Shown here: positions 15,428 to 24,568 of the stretch, in pieces
Numbering within the stretch: position 1 is the first letter of the stretch
Layout: each line of letters starts with the position of its first letter
Origin: Symbiodinium natans
Taxonomy: Eukaryota; Sar; Dinophyceae; Suessiales; Symbiodiniaceae
DNA length: 25,959 nucleotides
Assembly (NCBI GenBank): GCA_905221605.1
Contig: CAJNDS010001257.1
Coordinates: 1-25,959, forward strand
Direction of reading: 5' to 3'
Notes under the pieces: model-generated
The model's database searches: none
What the model was told of the DNA's origin: nothing
Seen by the model: only the letters and a program-made list of their open reading frames with translations
Position numbers and translations under genes: made by a program

Positions 15428-15798
15428 TGAGAGGGAACATCCCCCAATGAGAAAGCCCTACCATTACAAGGCAAGAAAAACCGAAAGCCCTGAATGCCTC
15501 ACCCTCACCCCCTCCTCACCCCCTGATTACCCAACAGACTGCCGAACCCGCGACAAAAACGCGATTCTCTCAGTCCAAAACCCCACCAGGGCCTCACCCC
15601 TAAAACACCCAACGCCCAGGACCCGTAAAACCCGTAAGCCCGAATCCCCAAAGCCTAAAGCCCTACACCCAAACCCTGAACTTTAAACCCCCCACCCTGA
15701 ACCCTAAAGTCCCAAAGCCCCGACCTCTAAACCCCGAAGGCCAAAACCACAAATACTGCAGCCATGAAAAGCCCCCACAAACCAAACCCCAAACCCTA

Positions 15799-15878
15799 AG
15801 GGTTTAGGGTTTAGGGTTTAGGGTTTAGGGTTTAGGGTTTAGGGTTTAGGGTTTAGGGTTTAGGGTTTAGGGTTTAGG
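15799..15878 (+). repeat. Telomere-type tract (TTTAGGG)11 flanked by CCCTAAA on both sides
   Basis: The left junction reads AAACCCTAAGGGTTTAGGG, a head-to-head switch; the right junction is TTTAGGAACCCTGAACCC. A G-strand block therefore sits between C-strand sequence on each side. Confidence 0.9.
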
Positions 15879-15902
15879 AACCCTGAACCCTAAACCCCTA
15901 AA

Positions 15903-15985
15903 GCCACGACAAGCCGATGACGAAGGTCTGCAAAACGGAGCCTGGAGGTTAGCAATGTCAACATCCCACCTCCAGGTGTCGTGCC
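15903..15985. other. Hairpin-forming island
   Basis: CACGACA (near 15904) pairs with TGTCGTG (near 15979), and CCTGGAGGT pairs with ACCTCCAGG inside it. Frames are open on both strands, so I make no coding call. Confidence 0.5.
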
Positions 15986-16131
15986 CCTAAACCCTAAACC
16001 CTAAACCTTCAGGTTTGGGGCGTTGGGCCTGTAGGGGCTTTTGGGCTCTTCGGTTAGGCTTTCAAGCTTTGGCCTTTTTTTGGGTTCTTTGGGGTGATGA
16101 TTCTAAAGGGTCCACTTCTCTTTCTTGCTTA

Positions 16132-16219
16132 GTTTAGGGTTTAGGGTTTAGGGTTTAGGGTTGAGGGTTGAGGGTTGAGGGTTGAGGGTTTAGGGTTTAG
16201 GGTTTAGGGTTTAGGGTTG
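16132..16219 (+). repeat. Telomere-type tract with central (TTGAGGG)4 block
   Basis: TTTAGGG units flank four consecutive TTGAGGG units. It is the mirror of the CCCTCAA block at 6593-6623. Confidence 0.95.
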
Positions 16220-16242
16220 CTGAGTTCATAAGCCCCAAAAAA

Positions 16243-16350
16243 GTTTACACTTTTCAGGTCTATCGGGGATTATAGTATCCCAAAAAGTGAGCTACTAAAG
16301 GAAGGAAGCAAGCATATTCTTCCCAAAAACACACACACACACACACACAC
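16243..16350. other. Small hairpin and AC microsatellite
   Basis: CACTTTT and AAAAGTG arms (near 16248 and 16283) enclose GGGATTATAGTATCCC. An (AC)10 run follows at about 16329-16350. The stretch 16350-16500 carries family E-like AAGGGACCATGC sequence but no clear element ends. Confidence 0.6.
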
Positions 16351-16685
16351 ATCTAAGACTCCAAGTAGGGGCCCTTGTTCTATAACCGTTATAGGCACCA
16401 TTGTATGTATTAAGGGCCAATACTTCGGATCCTATAAGCAAGGGTAAGGGACCATGCGAAGTGCCCATGGTTCCAACCTTAGAGTAAGCCCGTCAGCGGC
16501 GCTCGGCCCCAGTTTCGGGTTTAGGGTTTAGGGTGTTTGGCGGGCCAAAGTTTGGCGGGCTTTCAGGCTTCTAGCTTCGCTTAGTCAACCCCCCGTCTGA
16601 CGGATGAGGGTTTGGGACAGGGAATGAGGCCTTGGGGGTTTGGGCTTGGCTTTATAGGGCTCAGCGCGCTTTATCCAGGTTTAAC

Positions 16686-16797
16686 TGAGGCGCTGCTTCA
16701 GCATGTCGCCCATGGCGTCAAGCTTGTGATTTCCGAAGTACACCTCCGCATTGCTGGGCAAAGGGTATTGGGTTGCGGGCTTAGGAGTTCCGGTCAG
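16686..16797 (-). CDS. EEP-superfamily protein, candidate exon
   Basis: The minus frame reads LTGTPKPATQYPLPSNAEVY then FGNHKLDAMGDMLKQRL, with about 76% G or C at third positions. It ends in an amphipathic helix, as expected just before the QE strand. Acceptor TTTTAAG; donor either CTCA|GTTAAA or an upstream GC donor (AAGCA|GCGCC) that would phase with the QE exon. The plus frame over the same DNA (96 codons from 16612) is longer only because it includes telomeric repeat. Confidence 0.52.
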
Positions 16798-16878
16798 CTT
16801 AAAAGGCTCAAAAGGCTCAAGCAAACAAACCCTGAAACTCCGATCCCGAAACTCAACCTAACCCAAAGTTCATTAACA

Positions 16879-16948
16879 CAAACCCTAAACCCTAAACCCT
16901 AAACCCTAAACCCCTAAACCCTAACCCCTAAACCCTAAACCCTAAACG
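16879..16948 (-). repeat. Telomere-type tract (CCCTAAA)n
   Basis: About 9 units with CCCCTAAA variants. From 17020 to 17380 there are several TTTAGGG patches separated by short islands with no supported gene. Confidence 0.93.
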
Positions 16949-17630
16949 CCCAAGCGATGAGGCTGATGGACCGATGGCATTGGGATAGGAAAGGGTTTGG
17001 CGTATGGGAACGTCTGGGAGTTCAGGGTTTAGGGTTTAGGGTTTAGGGCTTCGGGTGTAGGGTTTAGGGCTTCGGGTTTAGGGTATGGGCTGATTAGGTA
17101 GGGTACAGGCGTTTTTTTGGCTTGCGGTCTACGAGCGTGCACAAGCTCATCGGCGACCCGAAGCCCAAGACCCTACATGCCTTAAACGCCATATGCCCTA
17201 TGTGCGGGAGGTTTAGGGTTTGGGGTTTAGGGTTTAGGGTTTAGGGTTGGGCTTTAGGGCCCCACAGAATATGCCCTAGAACTTCGCAGGCCCAGACCCT
17301 CATCCCAAGGGCTGGGGTAGTAGGGTTCAGGGTTTAGGGTTTAGGGTTTAGGGTTTAGGGTTTAGGGTATCAGGGTTTAAGATGTATGGCATCTTGAACT
17401 TGGTTGCACTTGGGCACTCTGAATTTTAACTTGTAGCACCTCATCATGAACCTCAAAGGAGCTAAAACAGACTACTGATCTAAGGTTGCAGCAAAGACGC
17501 CAGAGTATACCTACAAACCTTATAAGCCCAAGAACTCCCAGAAACCCTGGAAACCCTAGAAATCAATGAAACATGCAAACCCTAAACCCTAAACCCTGAA
17601 GCCTAAATCCTGCAAACCCTAAACCCGAAC

Positions 17631-17708
17631 CTTGCAAATAAGGCCGCAAAGCCGCATTCCAGGACATGATGCGGAGCTTCGTCGGCGTCTCCCCGCCACC
17701 ACCGCCAC
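17631..17708 (-). CDS. EEP-superfamily protein, exon (N-terminal MSWN motif)
   Basis: The minus frame from acceptor TTTCAG reads GGGGETPTKLRIMSWNAALR then PYLQ. L-R-I-M-S-W-N is the first EEP strand, whose Asn starts the active site. The donor TTTGCAAG|GTTCGG is canonical. The preceding exon (18063-18139) joins in phase 1. The plus frame over the same bases looks protein-like but lacks any motif. Confidence 0.68.
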
Positions 17709-17744
17709 CTGAAATGCGCACCGGGGTTTAGTGCCATAGACTAG

Positions 17745-18056
17745 GGTTCAGGGTTTAGGGTTTTAGGGTTTTAGGGTTTAGGGTTCAGGGTTTATAGTGT
17801 TTAGGGTTTAATTAGGGTTCAGGGTGTCGGGTTGTGTTTAAGGGTTTGGGGGTCAGGGTTCAGGGTTCAGGGTCCACGGGTACGGCAGACCTCGCCCCTT
17901 GGGTCTTAGGGTTTAGGGCCAGCGTTTAGGGTTTAGGGTTTAGGGATTAGGGTGTAGGGTTTAGGGCCGAAGGGCTTAGGGTTTAGGGTTTCGGGGTTTA
18001 GGGTTTAGGGTTTAGGGTTTAGGGGTTTCGGGGTTTCAGGGTTTAGGCTTTAGGGT
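17745..18056 (+). repeat. Long degenerate telomere-type region
   Basis: About 300 bp of TTTAGGG, TTCAGGG, TTTTAGGG and TTTCGGGG units with short interruptions. It forms essentially the whole intron between the EEP exons at 17708 and 18063. Confidence 0.9.
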
Positions 18057-18062
18057 CCACAC

Positions 18063-18139
18063 CTGTTGTTCCGGAGCTGGCGGTGGTAGTGACACCGCCG
18101 CCTGTCGTCGTCTCCTCTCCGTCGTCACCTGGCCCCGCG
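18063..18139 (-). CDS. EEP-superfamily protein, N-terminal Thr/Gly-rich exon
   Basis: The minus frame reads GPGDDGEETTTGGGVTTTAS then SGTTG, low in complexity as expected of a linker before the catalytic domain. Acceptor GGTGACAG; donor ACAACAG|GTGTGG is canonical and leaves phase 1, matching the MSWN exon. The translation start was not located. A minus ATG at 19835 (MAISQQSQPEPTTPK) with a Thr-rich tail near 19580-19650 is a possible first exon. Confidence 0.48.
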
Positions 18140-18303
18140 CTGTCACCCTAAACCCTAAACCCTAAACCCTAAACCCTATAAAGGCTCAACTTTATCAACC
18201 TGCAAGCCCCCAAAGCCCCAAGCTCTTAGAGCTTATATCGGGCTTCTAGACTCTAGACTAGAAACCCGAAACCCAAACCCCAGCATAACCCGGACATGGA
18301 CCC

Positions 18304-18462
18304 TTAGGGCTCAGGGCAAGGGTTTAGGGGTTTAGGGGTTTAGGGGTTTAGGGTTTAGGGGTCTAGGGGTTTAGGGTTTAGGGTTTAGGGTTTAAGGTTT
18401 GGGGTTTAGGGTTTAGGGTTTAGGGTTTAGGGTTTAGGGTTTGGGGTTTAGGGCTTAGGGCA
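18304..18462 (+). repeat. Telomere-type tract, TTTAGGG with TTTAGGGG block
   Basis: Begins with four TTTAGGGG-type units, then TTTAGGG. CCCTAAA arrays including (CCCTACAAA)3 follow at 18555-18643 on the other side of a unique island. Confidence 0.93.
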
Positions 18463-18642
18463 TGAAGGACAGTCTTGGCTCCTGCTTTAAGCCACAAATT
18501 CCAAACATCCTCGACCACTGCAGTCCAGATCCACCCTGCCTGAACCCCAAACCCTAAGCCTTAAACCCTAAACCCTAAACCCTAAACCCTACAAACCCTA
18601 CAAACCCTACAAACCCTAAGCCTTAAACCCTAAACCCTAACC

Positions 18643-18748
18643 CTAAGGGTCCATGTCCCTAAATAGGGAATACTTGGGCCTTAAAGTACCTCCTAACCAG
18701 GGACTGTGGGGTCCAAGTATAGTAAGAAAGAGGCACATGGACCCTTAG
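18643..18748. mobile_element. Inverted-repeat element family B, copy 3 (reverse)
   Basis: CTAAGGGTCCATGT (18643-18656) and ACATGGACCCTTAG (18735-18748) are perfect 14-bp inverted repeats. The interior GGGAATACTTGGGCCTTAAA is the reverse complement of copy 1. The left repeat grades straight into a CCCTAAA tract. Confidence 0.82.
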
Positions 18749-18989
18749 ACCTGCAGAAACCTATATTCAACCCGGATGTCAGGGCAAGTTCGAGGATTGC
18801 GGCAAAAGGAAATGGAAGATTTTCACGTAACCGTTGTCAGACGCAACCATTGTCATAGGGTTTACCCTTAACCCCTAAACCGTTGCAGCGTGCGCTCCCC
18901 GCACAAAAACCGAATACAAGGCCCACTTGAAGCATTTGGGGTTCAGGGAGGCTTTGGTGAGTAGCTTTAGAGTTTGGGGTTCAGGGTCT

Positions 18990-19260
18990 AGGGGTAGAAA
19001 TTCGAAGTTCCAAGAGCACATCAAACAAGGACCCTACTTGGGGATATCCTGCTTCATGATCGTGTATCTCAGCATGATATACTTCGGGTCCCATAGTCCC
19101 TAAATAGGAGATTTAAGACCCAAGTGTGCCCTATTTAGGAATATGGACCCTTAACGTAAACCCGCAAAGTACGCAGAGGGTGGCCTATTCCCTCAAACGC
19201 GCAGGACTTATAGGCGATTCTGGGGTACTTAGGTCGTTTCGGTGAAGGGCAAGGTCCGAA
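18990..19260 (+). other. Candidate plus-strand membrane-protein exons around family B copy 4
   Basis: The plus frame at about 18999-19087 reads KFQEHIKQGPYLGISCFMIV then YLSMIYFG, a polar loop and a hydrophobic helix, with about 73% G or C at third positions, ending at the element (TTCGG|GTCCCATAG). After the element a frame with matching phase reads TQRVAYSLKRAGLIGDSGVL. No family recognised. The strand is opposite to the EEP gene, so this would be a head-to-head neighbour. Confidence 0.35.
19086..19150. mobile_element. Short inverted-repeat element, family B relative (copy 4)
   Basis: GGGTCCCATAGTCCCTAAATAG and CTATTTAGGAATATGGACCC are imperfect inverted repeats. The interior AAGACCCAAGTGTGCC resembles AAGGCCCAAGTATTCC of copy 1. 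At 65 bp it is an internally deleted relative. Confidence 0.6.
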
Positions 19261-19547
19261 AACTCGCCAAACCCGGGCACACCTAAACCCTGAACCCTAA
19301 GCCCTAAACCCTAAACCCTGAACCATAAGCCCTAAACCAGCAGCCTGGGCACAACACACACAGAGCACCTCATTTACGAAATTGGGAGTTAAAACGGCAC
19401 CGAGTCCCTAGAACCAGACGAGGGGTCATTTTCAGGGACCTAGGTTCAGGGTTTAGGCGTTGCGTTTTGGTTTGGGGGAAAGTCTAGGTTTTTTGTTTTT
19501 TGTTGGTGGGTTTCGGGCTTTGGGTAGGGGGGGGGAGGGGGCAGGGG

Positions 19548-19842
19548 TTAGGGTGCGGGATTTAGGATTTCAAAGGTCAGGCTCAAGCGGCCTGTTGTTG
19601 TGGTGGTGGTGGTGGTAGAAGTCGTGGACCCTCGTGCCTGCAGGGCTGTCTGTCTCTGGTCGTAAACTAAAGACACGGAAACCTTCATGGGGTCTTTACA
19701 ATAAGGGAATCCTCCTTTTGTGGGGTCTAATTTAGGGGTCCCTTTTTTGGTAAACCCCCCATAGATACCTCCCCTAAACCTCTTCATGGCTTTGGGAGTT
19801 GTCGGCTCAGGCTGCGATTGCTGGGAGATGGCCAAGGCTTAG
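19548..19842 (-). other. Minus open frame of 95 codons with Thr-rich block, possible EEP first exon
   Basis: Starts MAISQQSQPEPTTPKAMK, passes an AGG|GTTTAGG-like donor, and ends in a (GGT)n-encoded Thr run (19600-19615). Only the first 18 residues and the Thr block look coding; the middle contains repeat-like sequence. Undecided. Confidence 0.28.
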
Positions 19843-19939
19843 GGTTTAGGGTTTAAGGGGGCCCCACAGCTCGTTCACAAGTCAGGGTTCAGGGCTCAGA
19901 GTTTACGTTTTGGGCCTAGGGCTCCGGGCTCAGGATTCA

Positions 19940-20122
19940 GGGTTCAGGTTCAGGACGTGTATGAAATTGCTCGCACGTCCCAAAGCCAGGCCTATCCTAA
20001 ACTCAGGGTTTTTACTTTTCAGTTCTCTGAGTTGTGCTACCCCTTTGGGGGTACCCGCAACATTATAGGGCCTTGTCGGCACAATGCAGGGCTGCGCTAT
20101 AACCCGCTGCAGGGCGCTTAAA
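19940..20122. other. Coding-like island open on both strands
   Basis: The plus frame has a strong polypyrimidine acceptor (TTTTTACTTTTCAG) followed by FSELCYPFGGTRNIIGPCRH and a TAA at about 20120, which would suit a last exon. The minus frame is open for 56 codons (RVIAQPCIVPTRPYNVAGTP). Third positions do not decide. Confidence 0.3.
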
Positions 20123-20199
20123 CCCTGAACCCTAAACACCAAAACCCCGAGGCCCTAGACACTAACCTACCCAAAGAGCCCAATAATGCCTTAAATCGT

Positions 20200-20295
20200 A
20201 CTAAGGATCCCTATGTAAACTCAGGTAGCTTTCCTTAGCTAAGGGGTAGTGGGACTAAGGATCCCTATGTAAACTCAGGTAGCTTTCCTTAGCTA
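20200..20295 (+). repeat. Perfect 42-bp direct duplication
   Basis: A 42-bp unit starting ACTAAGGATCCCTATGTAAA and ending TTTCCTTAGCTA occurs at 20200-20241 and 20254-20295, identical, separated by 12 bp. Each unit has inverted ends (CTAAGG / CCTTAG). Confidence 0.9.
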
Positions 20296-20312
20296 GCCTA
20301 CTCCCAACACCC

Positions 20313-20476
20313 CCAAACCCTAAACCCTAAACCCTAAACCCTAAACCCTAAACCTAAACCCTAAACCCTAAACCCCAAACCCCAAACCCCAAACCCCAAA
20401 CCCCAAACCCCAAACCCCAAACCCCAAACCCCAAACCCCAAACCCCAAACCCCAAACCCCAAACCCCAAACCCCAA
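20313..20476 (-). repeat. Telomere-type tract switching to a (CCCCAAA)14 array
   Basis: CCCTAAA units (20313-20372) change to about 14 consecutive CCCCAAA units (20373-20476), a homogenised single-base variant. The island 20477-20560 that follows is open on both strands. Confidence 0.95.
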
Positions 20477-20561
20477 CCCCACCCACCCACTCCAATTTCC
20501 AGGCCTGGCACTCACTTGCTTCTTCGGGAGACGTCTGCGACTGTGGGCGGCAAGCCTGTTG

Positions 20562-20712
20562 CTAGGGTTTAGGGCTTTAGGGCTTTAGGGCTTTAGGGTT
20601 TTAGGGTTTTAGGGTTTTAGGGTTTTAGGGTTTTAGGGTTTTAGGGTTTTAGGGTTTTAGGGTTTTAGGGTTTAGGGTTTAGGGTTTGAGGTTTAGGGTT
20701 TAGGGTTTCAGG
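20562..20712 (+). repeat. (GCTTTAGG)3 and (TTTTAGGG)10 array
   Basis: Three GGGCTTTA units followed by about ten TTTTAGGG units, then standard TTTAGGG. TTTTAGGG is the Chlamydomonas-type telomere unit. Only about 85 bp separate it from the CCCCAAA array on its left. Confidence 0.95.
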
Positions 20713-20967
20713 TTCAGGTTTTGGGTTTTTTTCGGGATGGGGAGGGGTCTTTCGGCAGCCAGTCTGCAGTAGCGGCCTGGCTTTCACCTTCCTTGGAGGC
20801 CTGCGCCCTAAGCCCTAAACCCTAAACCCTAAACCCTGAAGGTAATGTTTGTAAGTGGTTATAGCCTCATTTCGGGCACAGAAAGCCCGACGTACAACTA
20901 TCCATGAAGCGACGCGTAGTTACTCCGGATCCCTGAACACTACGCCCTACTTACAACTGCCCATGAA

Positions 20968-21051
20968 CCCCAAACCCTAAACCCTAAACCCTAAACCCTA
21001 AACCCTAAACCCTAAACCCTAAACCCTAAACCCTAAACCCTAAACCCTAAA
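20968..21051 (-). repeat. Telomere-type tract (CCCTAAA)n
   Basis: About 12 pure units. The islands 20740-20805 and 21055-21163 on either side are open on both strands; the second has a good minus donor (CCAG|GTGAGG) and a plus donor at the next tract (ACAG|GTTTAG). Confidence 0.96.
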
Positions 21052-21163
21052 CCTCCAAGTAGGGTGCAGGGTGCCCTTCCCAGTTCCCTCACCTGGATTG
21101 TTGTGGACCAACCCTCTTGTCCGATCCGGCAGCCGCACTCATCCGTAGGAGCGCCTTGGACAG

Positions 21164-21243
21164 GTTTAGGGTTTAGGGTTTAGGGTTTAGGGTTTAGGGT
21201 TTAGGGTTTAGGGTTTAGGGTTTAGGGTTTAGGGTTTAGGGCT
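21164..21243 (+). repeat. Telomere-type tract (TTTAGGG)n
   Basis: About 11 pure units. Confidence 0.96.
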
Positions 21244-21357
21244 TGGATCCTTGCCTGTTTTGGCTTCACTGGGGCATATGTGGCCGTGTTTTAGGGGAAA
21301 GGGCCTGACGTGAGAGTTGGGAGCCAATGTGGTTTGGGTTGAGGGTTTCAGATACTC

Positions 21358-21506
21358 CAAACCCTAAACCCTAAACCCTAAACCCTAAACCCTAAACCCT
21401 AAACCCTAAACCCTAAACCCTAAACCCTAAACCCTAAACCCTTAACCCTAAACCCTAAACCCTAAACCCTAAACTAAACCCTCAACCCTAAACCCCAAAC
21501 CCTACA
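21358..21506 (-). repeat. Telomere-type tract (CCCTAAA)n
   Basis: About 18 units with a few variants. From 21510 to 22420 there are short TTTAGGG and CCCTAAA patches and islands open on both strands; no gene supported. Confidence 0.95.
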
Positions 21507-22461
21507 GGGTTTTGGCTGGGGTGGTGAGGCCTTCGCGACTTTTGGTTTCTGGCCTGATGAGGTTCAGGTTTAGGGTTTAGGGTTTAGGGTGTAGGGTGTA
21601 GGGTGTAGGGTTTGGGGTCAGGGTTTCGGGTTTTCAGTTCGACGGCTCATCATTTGGCGCAATGACTCACGCCGCCCATCGTGTTGCTGCCGCAACATGC
21701 CTGCACACAGCCTGAACCCCAAAAACAAAACACCAAGTCCATACCCCAAGAGAACCCGAACCCCGAGACCCGAAACCCTAAACCCTGAACTCCTTACCCT
21801 CTGATCCAACCCTCGAAGCGATAAACCCTTATTAACCCTTACCCCGAGGAACCTAAGCAGGCAGCAGGCAACACGGAAACAGTCTAAAACACCCAAATGG
21901 GTTTAGGGTTTTAGGGTTTAGGGTTAGACTCCCAGACCCTAAACCCTATGCGCTCAATGCCCCTACAATCCGGGAGAAGTTGGGGGTATGGCAACGAAAA
22001 GAAGATGCGTACTCGAAGACTCCACTCTCCCTCCCTGCCCCCGACGCCAAGAAGAGCTACAATTCTAAGCTGAAACGAAACCCTAACCCCGAAATCCAAA
22101 GCCCTACAGTAAGCCCCTACACCCATAAACCTGAAGCTACATGCCGAATGCTGATGCCTGAAATTGTGCCACAATGTAGGATTCAGGATTCAAGGCTTCG
22201 GGACTGAGGGTTTGGTCTGTTGCCCAAAGCCCCGACCAGACGCTTTAGGGTTTTGGGGTTTAGGGTTTGGGGTTTAGGGTGTTTGGGGCAGGGCACGGTT
22301 TCAAAGTAACAGACAGCTTCAGGGGCAATGTTTGCTGATTGCCTCTGATAGCAGCTTCTACAAGGCCTGCAAGCGGGTTTTGAGGATTGGAAGGAGTAGG
22401 CATATGTTTTTGAGGGCCCGATGGGGGGTCTCCTACTTGAACACTTCGCCCTACAGCTACT

Positions 22462-22672
22462 TTTAGTTTTAGGGTTGAGGTTTAGGGTTCAAAACCCTCA
22501 ACCCTCAACCCTAAAGCATAAACCCTCAACCCTAAACCCTAAACCCCAGACACTAAGCCCCTCTGCCGTGAACCCCAGAAACCAAATTCACGCTGTGGGG
22601 ACCAGACCCTAAACCCTAAACCCTAAACCCTAAATCCTAAACCCTAAACCCTACACCCTAAACCCTAAACCC
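22462..22672. repeat. Inverted telomeric hairpin followed by CCCTAAA tract
   Basis: TTTTAGGGTTGAGGTTTAGGG, then TTCAAAACCCTCAACCCTCAA, folds back on itself around 22490. CCCTAAA arrays continue at 22515-22545 and 22609-22672. Confidence 0.8.
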
Positions 22673-22685
22673 CTATCTTAGAAGG

Positions 22686-22772
22686 CTGGGGCGAACCGCA
22701 GCTCAAGCGCGGCATTGCGCGAAGCATCGGAAGGACCAACCTGTTCGCAAATGCGTGCGACGTCGGAGATCC
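22686..22772. other. Coding-like island open on both strands
   Basis: The minus frame reads RISDVARICEQVGPSDASRN then AALELRF, faintly like the start of a VHS-type helical domain. The plus frame reads EGWGEPQLKRGIARSIGRTN. Neither is decisive. Confidence 0.3.
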
Positions 22773-23036
22773 TATCCTAGGGTTTAGGGTTTAGGGTTCA
22801 GGGTTCAGGGTTTAGGATGTAGGGTCTAGGATTTAGGGCTTCAGGTTTAGGGTTTAGGGCTTAGGGTTTCGGATAGCGGGTTCGGGTTTAGGGTTTGAGG
22901 GACCCAACAGGCGTTTAAACTTTTATGGATTCAGTAGGGCTATAGGAATTGGGGCCCATTGAATTTCAAAACAAAAACGTTAGCGCGGGGTCGGCCCAAA
23001 TAACCCAACGGCCCCAACAGAACTCTGAACCCGGAT

Positions 23037-23231
23037 TTGTGCCGTATTTGCGGTAGTCTCAGACTTAGTAGCCGTTCGGGACGTGACGCGGGACGCGCGT
23101 CTGGGAACGCGGTCCGGGACGTGGCCGCTGACCCTCCTCAGGACGCAGCCTGCTCCAGGTCTATAGAAAGCGATGCGGCGCTCGCGTGCGTTTCCAGGGG
23201 GTGGGAAAACGCACGTGTACTTGTGTTTTGA
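23037..23231. other. GC-rich coding-like island
   Basis: Plus frame of 64 codons (CRICGSLRLSSRSGRDAGRA near its start); minus frames are equally open and Arg-rich. The base composition is clearly higher in GC than the neighbours, so it may be exon sequence, but strand and product are unknown. Confidence 0.3.
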
Positions 23232-23634
23232 GTTTAGGGTTTCGGGGCTCGTCCCACAGTTCGTTCCTTCCCCTTCCCCTCCCCTCCCTTTCCCTCCAAC
23301 CCTTGTATCTGAGACTCTCAGATACAGGGTTTCGAACTTGTCAACCTTCCATGAAACTCCGACGCTACACCCTAAGCCCTAAACCCTCTCAACGCGGCTG
23401 AACCGCTGATGCCCGACCAACAAGCATGATACCACGCCCTCAACCCTTAACCCTACACCCAAAACTCCCAAAACCCTAAACCCTAAACCCTGAACCTTAA
23501 ACAACCTTGAAGTGACATGGGTGGCGTTTTTGGTTTGTAAATCAGGGAACCAGATCGGCCGAGTCCCTCAACAACCCTCAACCCTCGACCCTCAACCCGA
23601 AACCCTAGGCTTCCTTAAGGTTCCCACCTACCCC

Positions 23635-23895
23635 CCATGAACTGAACAAACCCTAAACCCGAAACCCTAAACCCCAAACCCTAAACCCTAAACCCTAAAT
23701 CCCTCCCTTAAGACCCCTGTGACACCAAGGCACCCCATCGGAACTGGTAGGGGCCACATCGCTGGAGCCCTGCGCAGCAGCCTGGTCAGCGAGAATGGTG
23801 TGAAGACTGCCGGCTCTTTAGGGTTTAGGGTTTAGGGTGCAGGGTTCAGGGTTCAGGGTTTAGGGATTAGGGGGCTAAACCCTAAACCCTAAACC
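23635..23895. repeat. Inverted pair of telomere tracts around a unique island
   Basis: CCCTAAA (23648-23700), a unique island (23705-23818) open on both strands, TTTAGGG (23819-23871), then CCCTAAA again (23877-23895). Confidence 0.85.
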
Positions 23896-23929
23896 AAGAC
23901 TCTCTTGAGGTTCTCAGGGTCTGCGGTTT

Positions 23930-24143
23930 CTTGGTAGCCCAGTAACCAGATTATAATAAGGGCACCCTTTTTTGGCTAGCTTATTCTTATAAGGGAACCC
24001 ATGACCAAAATAAGGGTTTAGGGTTTAGGGTTTTGGGGTTTAGGGTTTAGGGTTTGGGGTTTGGGATTTAGGGTTTAGGGTTTAGGGTTTAGGGTTTAGG
24101 GTTTAGGGTTTGGGGTTTATAAGGGTACCACTGGGCTACCAAG
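23930..24143. mobile_element. Family A element copy 4 with a telomeric insert and 7-bp duplication
   Basis: CTTGGTAGCCCAGTAACCAG at the left, GGTACCACTGGGCTACCAAG at the right. The element is split by 102 bp of TTTAGGG/TTTGGGG repeat (24017-24118). ATAAGGG occurs at both edges of the insert (24010-24016 and 24119-24125). Without the insert and one ATAAGGG the element is about 105 bp, the normal size for the family. Confidence 0.85.
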
Positions 24144-24256
24144 GCTTAGAGGTGCAGGCATGGCAGTTAGGGGCGCTCCGTTTGCGCGCCGAGTCCAAGA
24201 CTCCTCTGCGCATCCCGTGGGGATAGAAACGTTTCTAGGGGGTTAGGAGGGGCTTA

Positions 24257-24329
24257 GGTTTAGGGTTTAGGGTTTAGGGTTTAGGGTTTAGGGTTTAGGC
24301 TTTAGGGTTTAGGGTTTAGGGTTTAGGGC
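24257..24329 (+). repeat. Telomere-type tract (TTTAGGG)n
   Basis: About 10 units. The island 24148-24250 before it has open frames on both strands and no assignment. Degenerate CCCTAAA/CCCTGAA sequence continues at 24365-24560. Confidence 0.95.
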
Positions 24330-24568
24330 CCTTCTAAGCCTAGCAAAGCCGCAAGCCCTGAGCCCATCCGAAAACCCCAAGCCCCAAAAACCTAAACCCT
24401 GAAGTGAACCAAACCCTAAAACCCTGAAACCCTAAACCCCTAAACCCTTAAAACCAAAAAGACACCTAAAACCATGAAACCCCAAACCCCACACCCTAAG
24501 CCCAAAAACCAAAAACACACGAAACTCTGAATGAACCCTAAACCTCAGAAACCCTAGACCCCTCATGA

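Noticed and set aside
17640-18150. Plus-strand Pro-rich gene (RKAAFQDMMRSFVGV and STPVVPELAVVV frames)
   Set aside because: The two frames do not join in phase, whereas the minus frames join in phase 1 and give the EEP MSWN motif.
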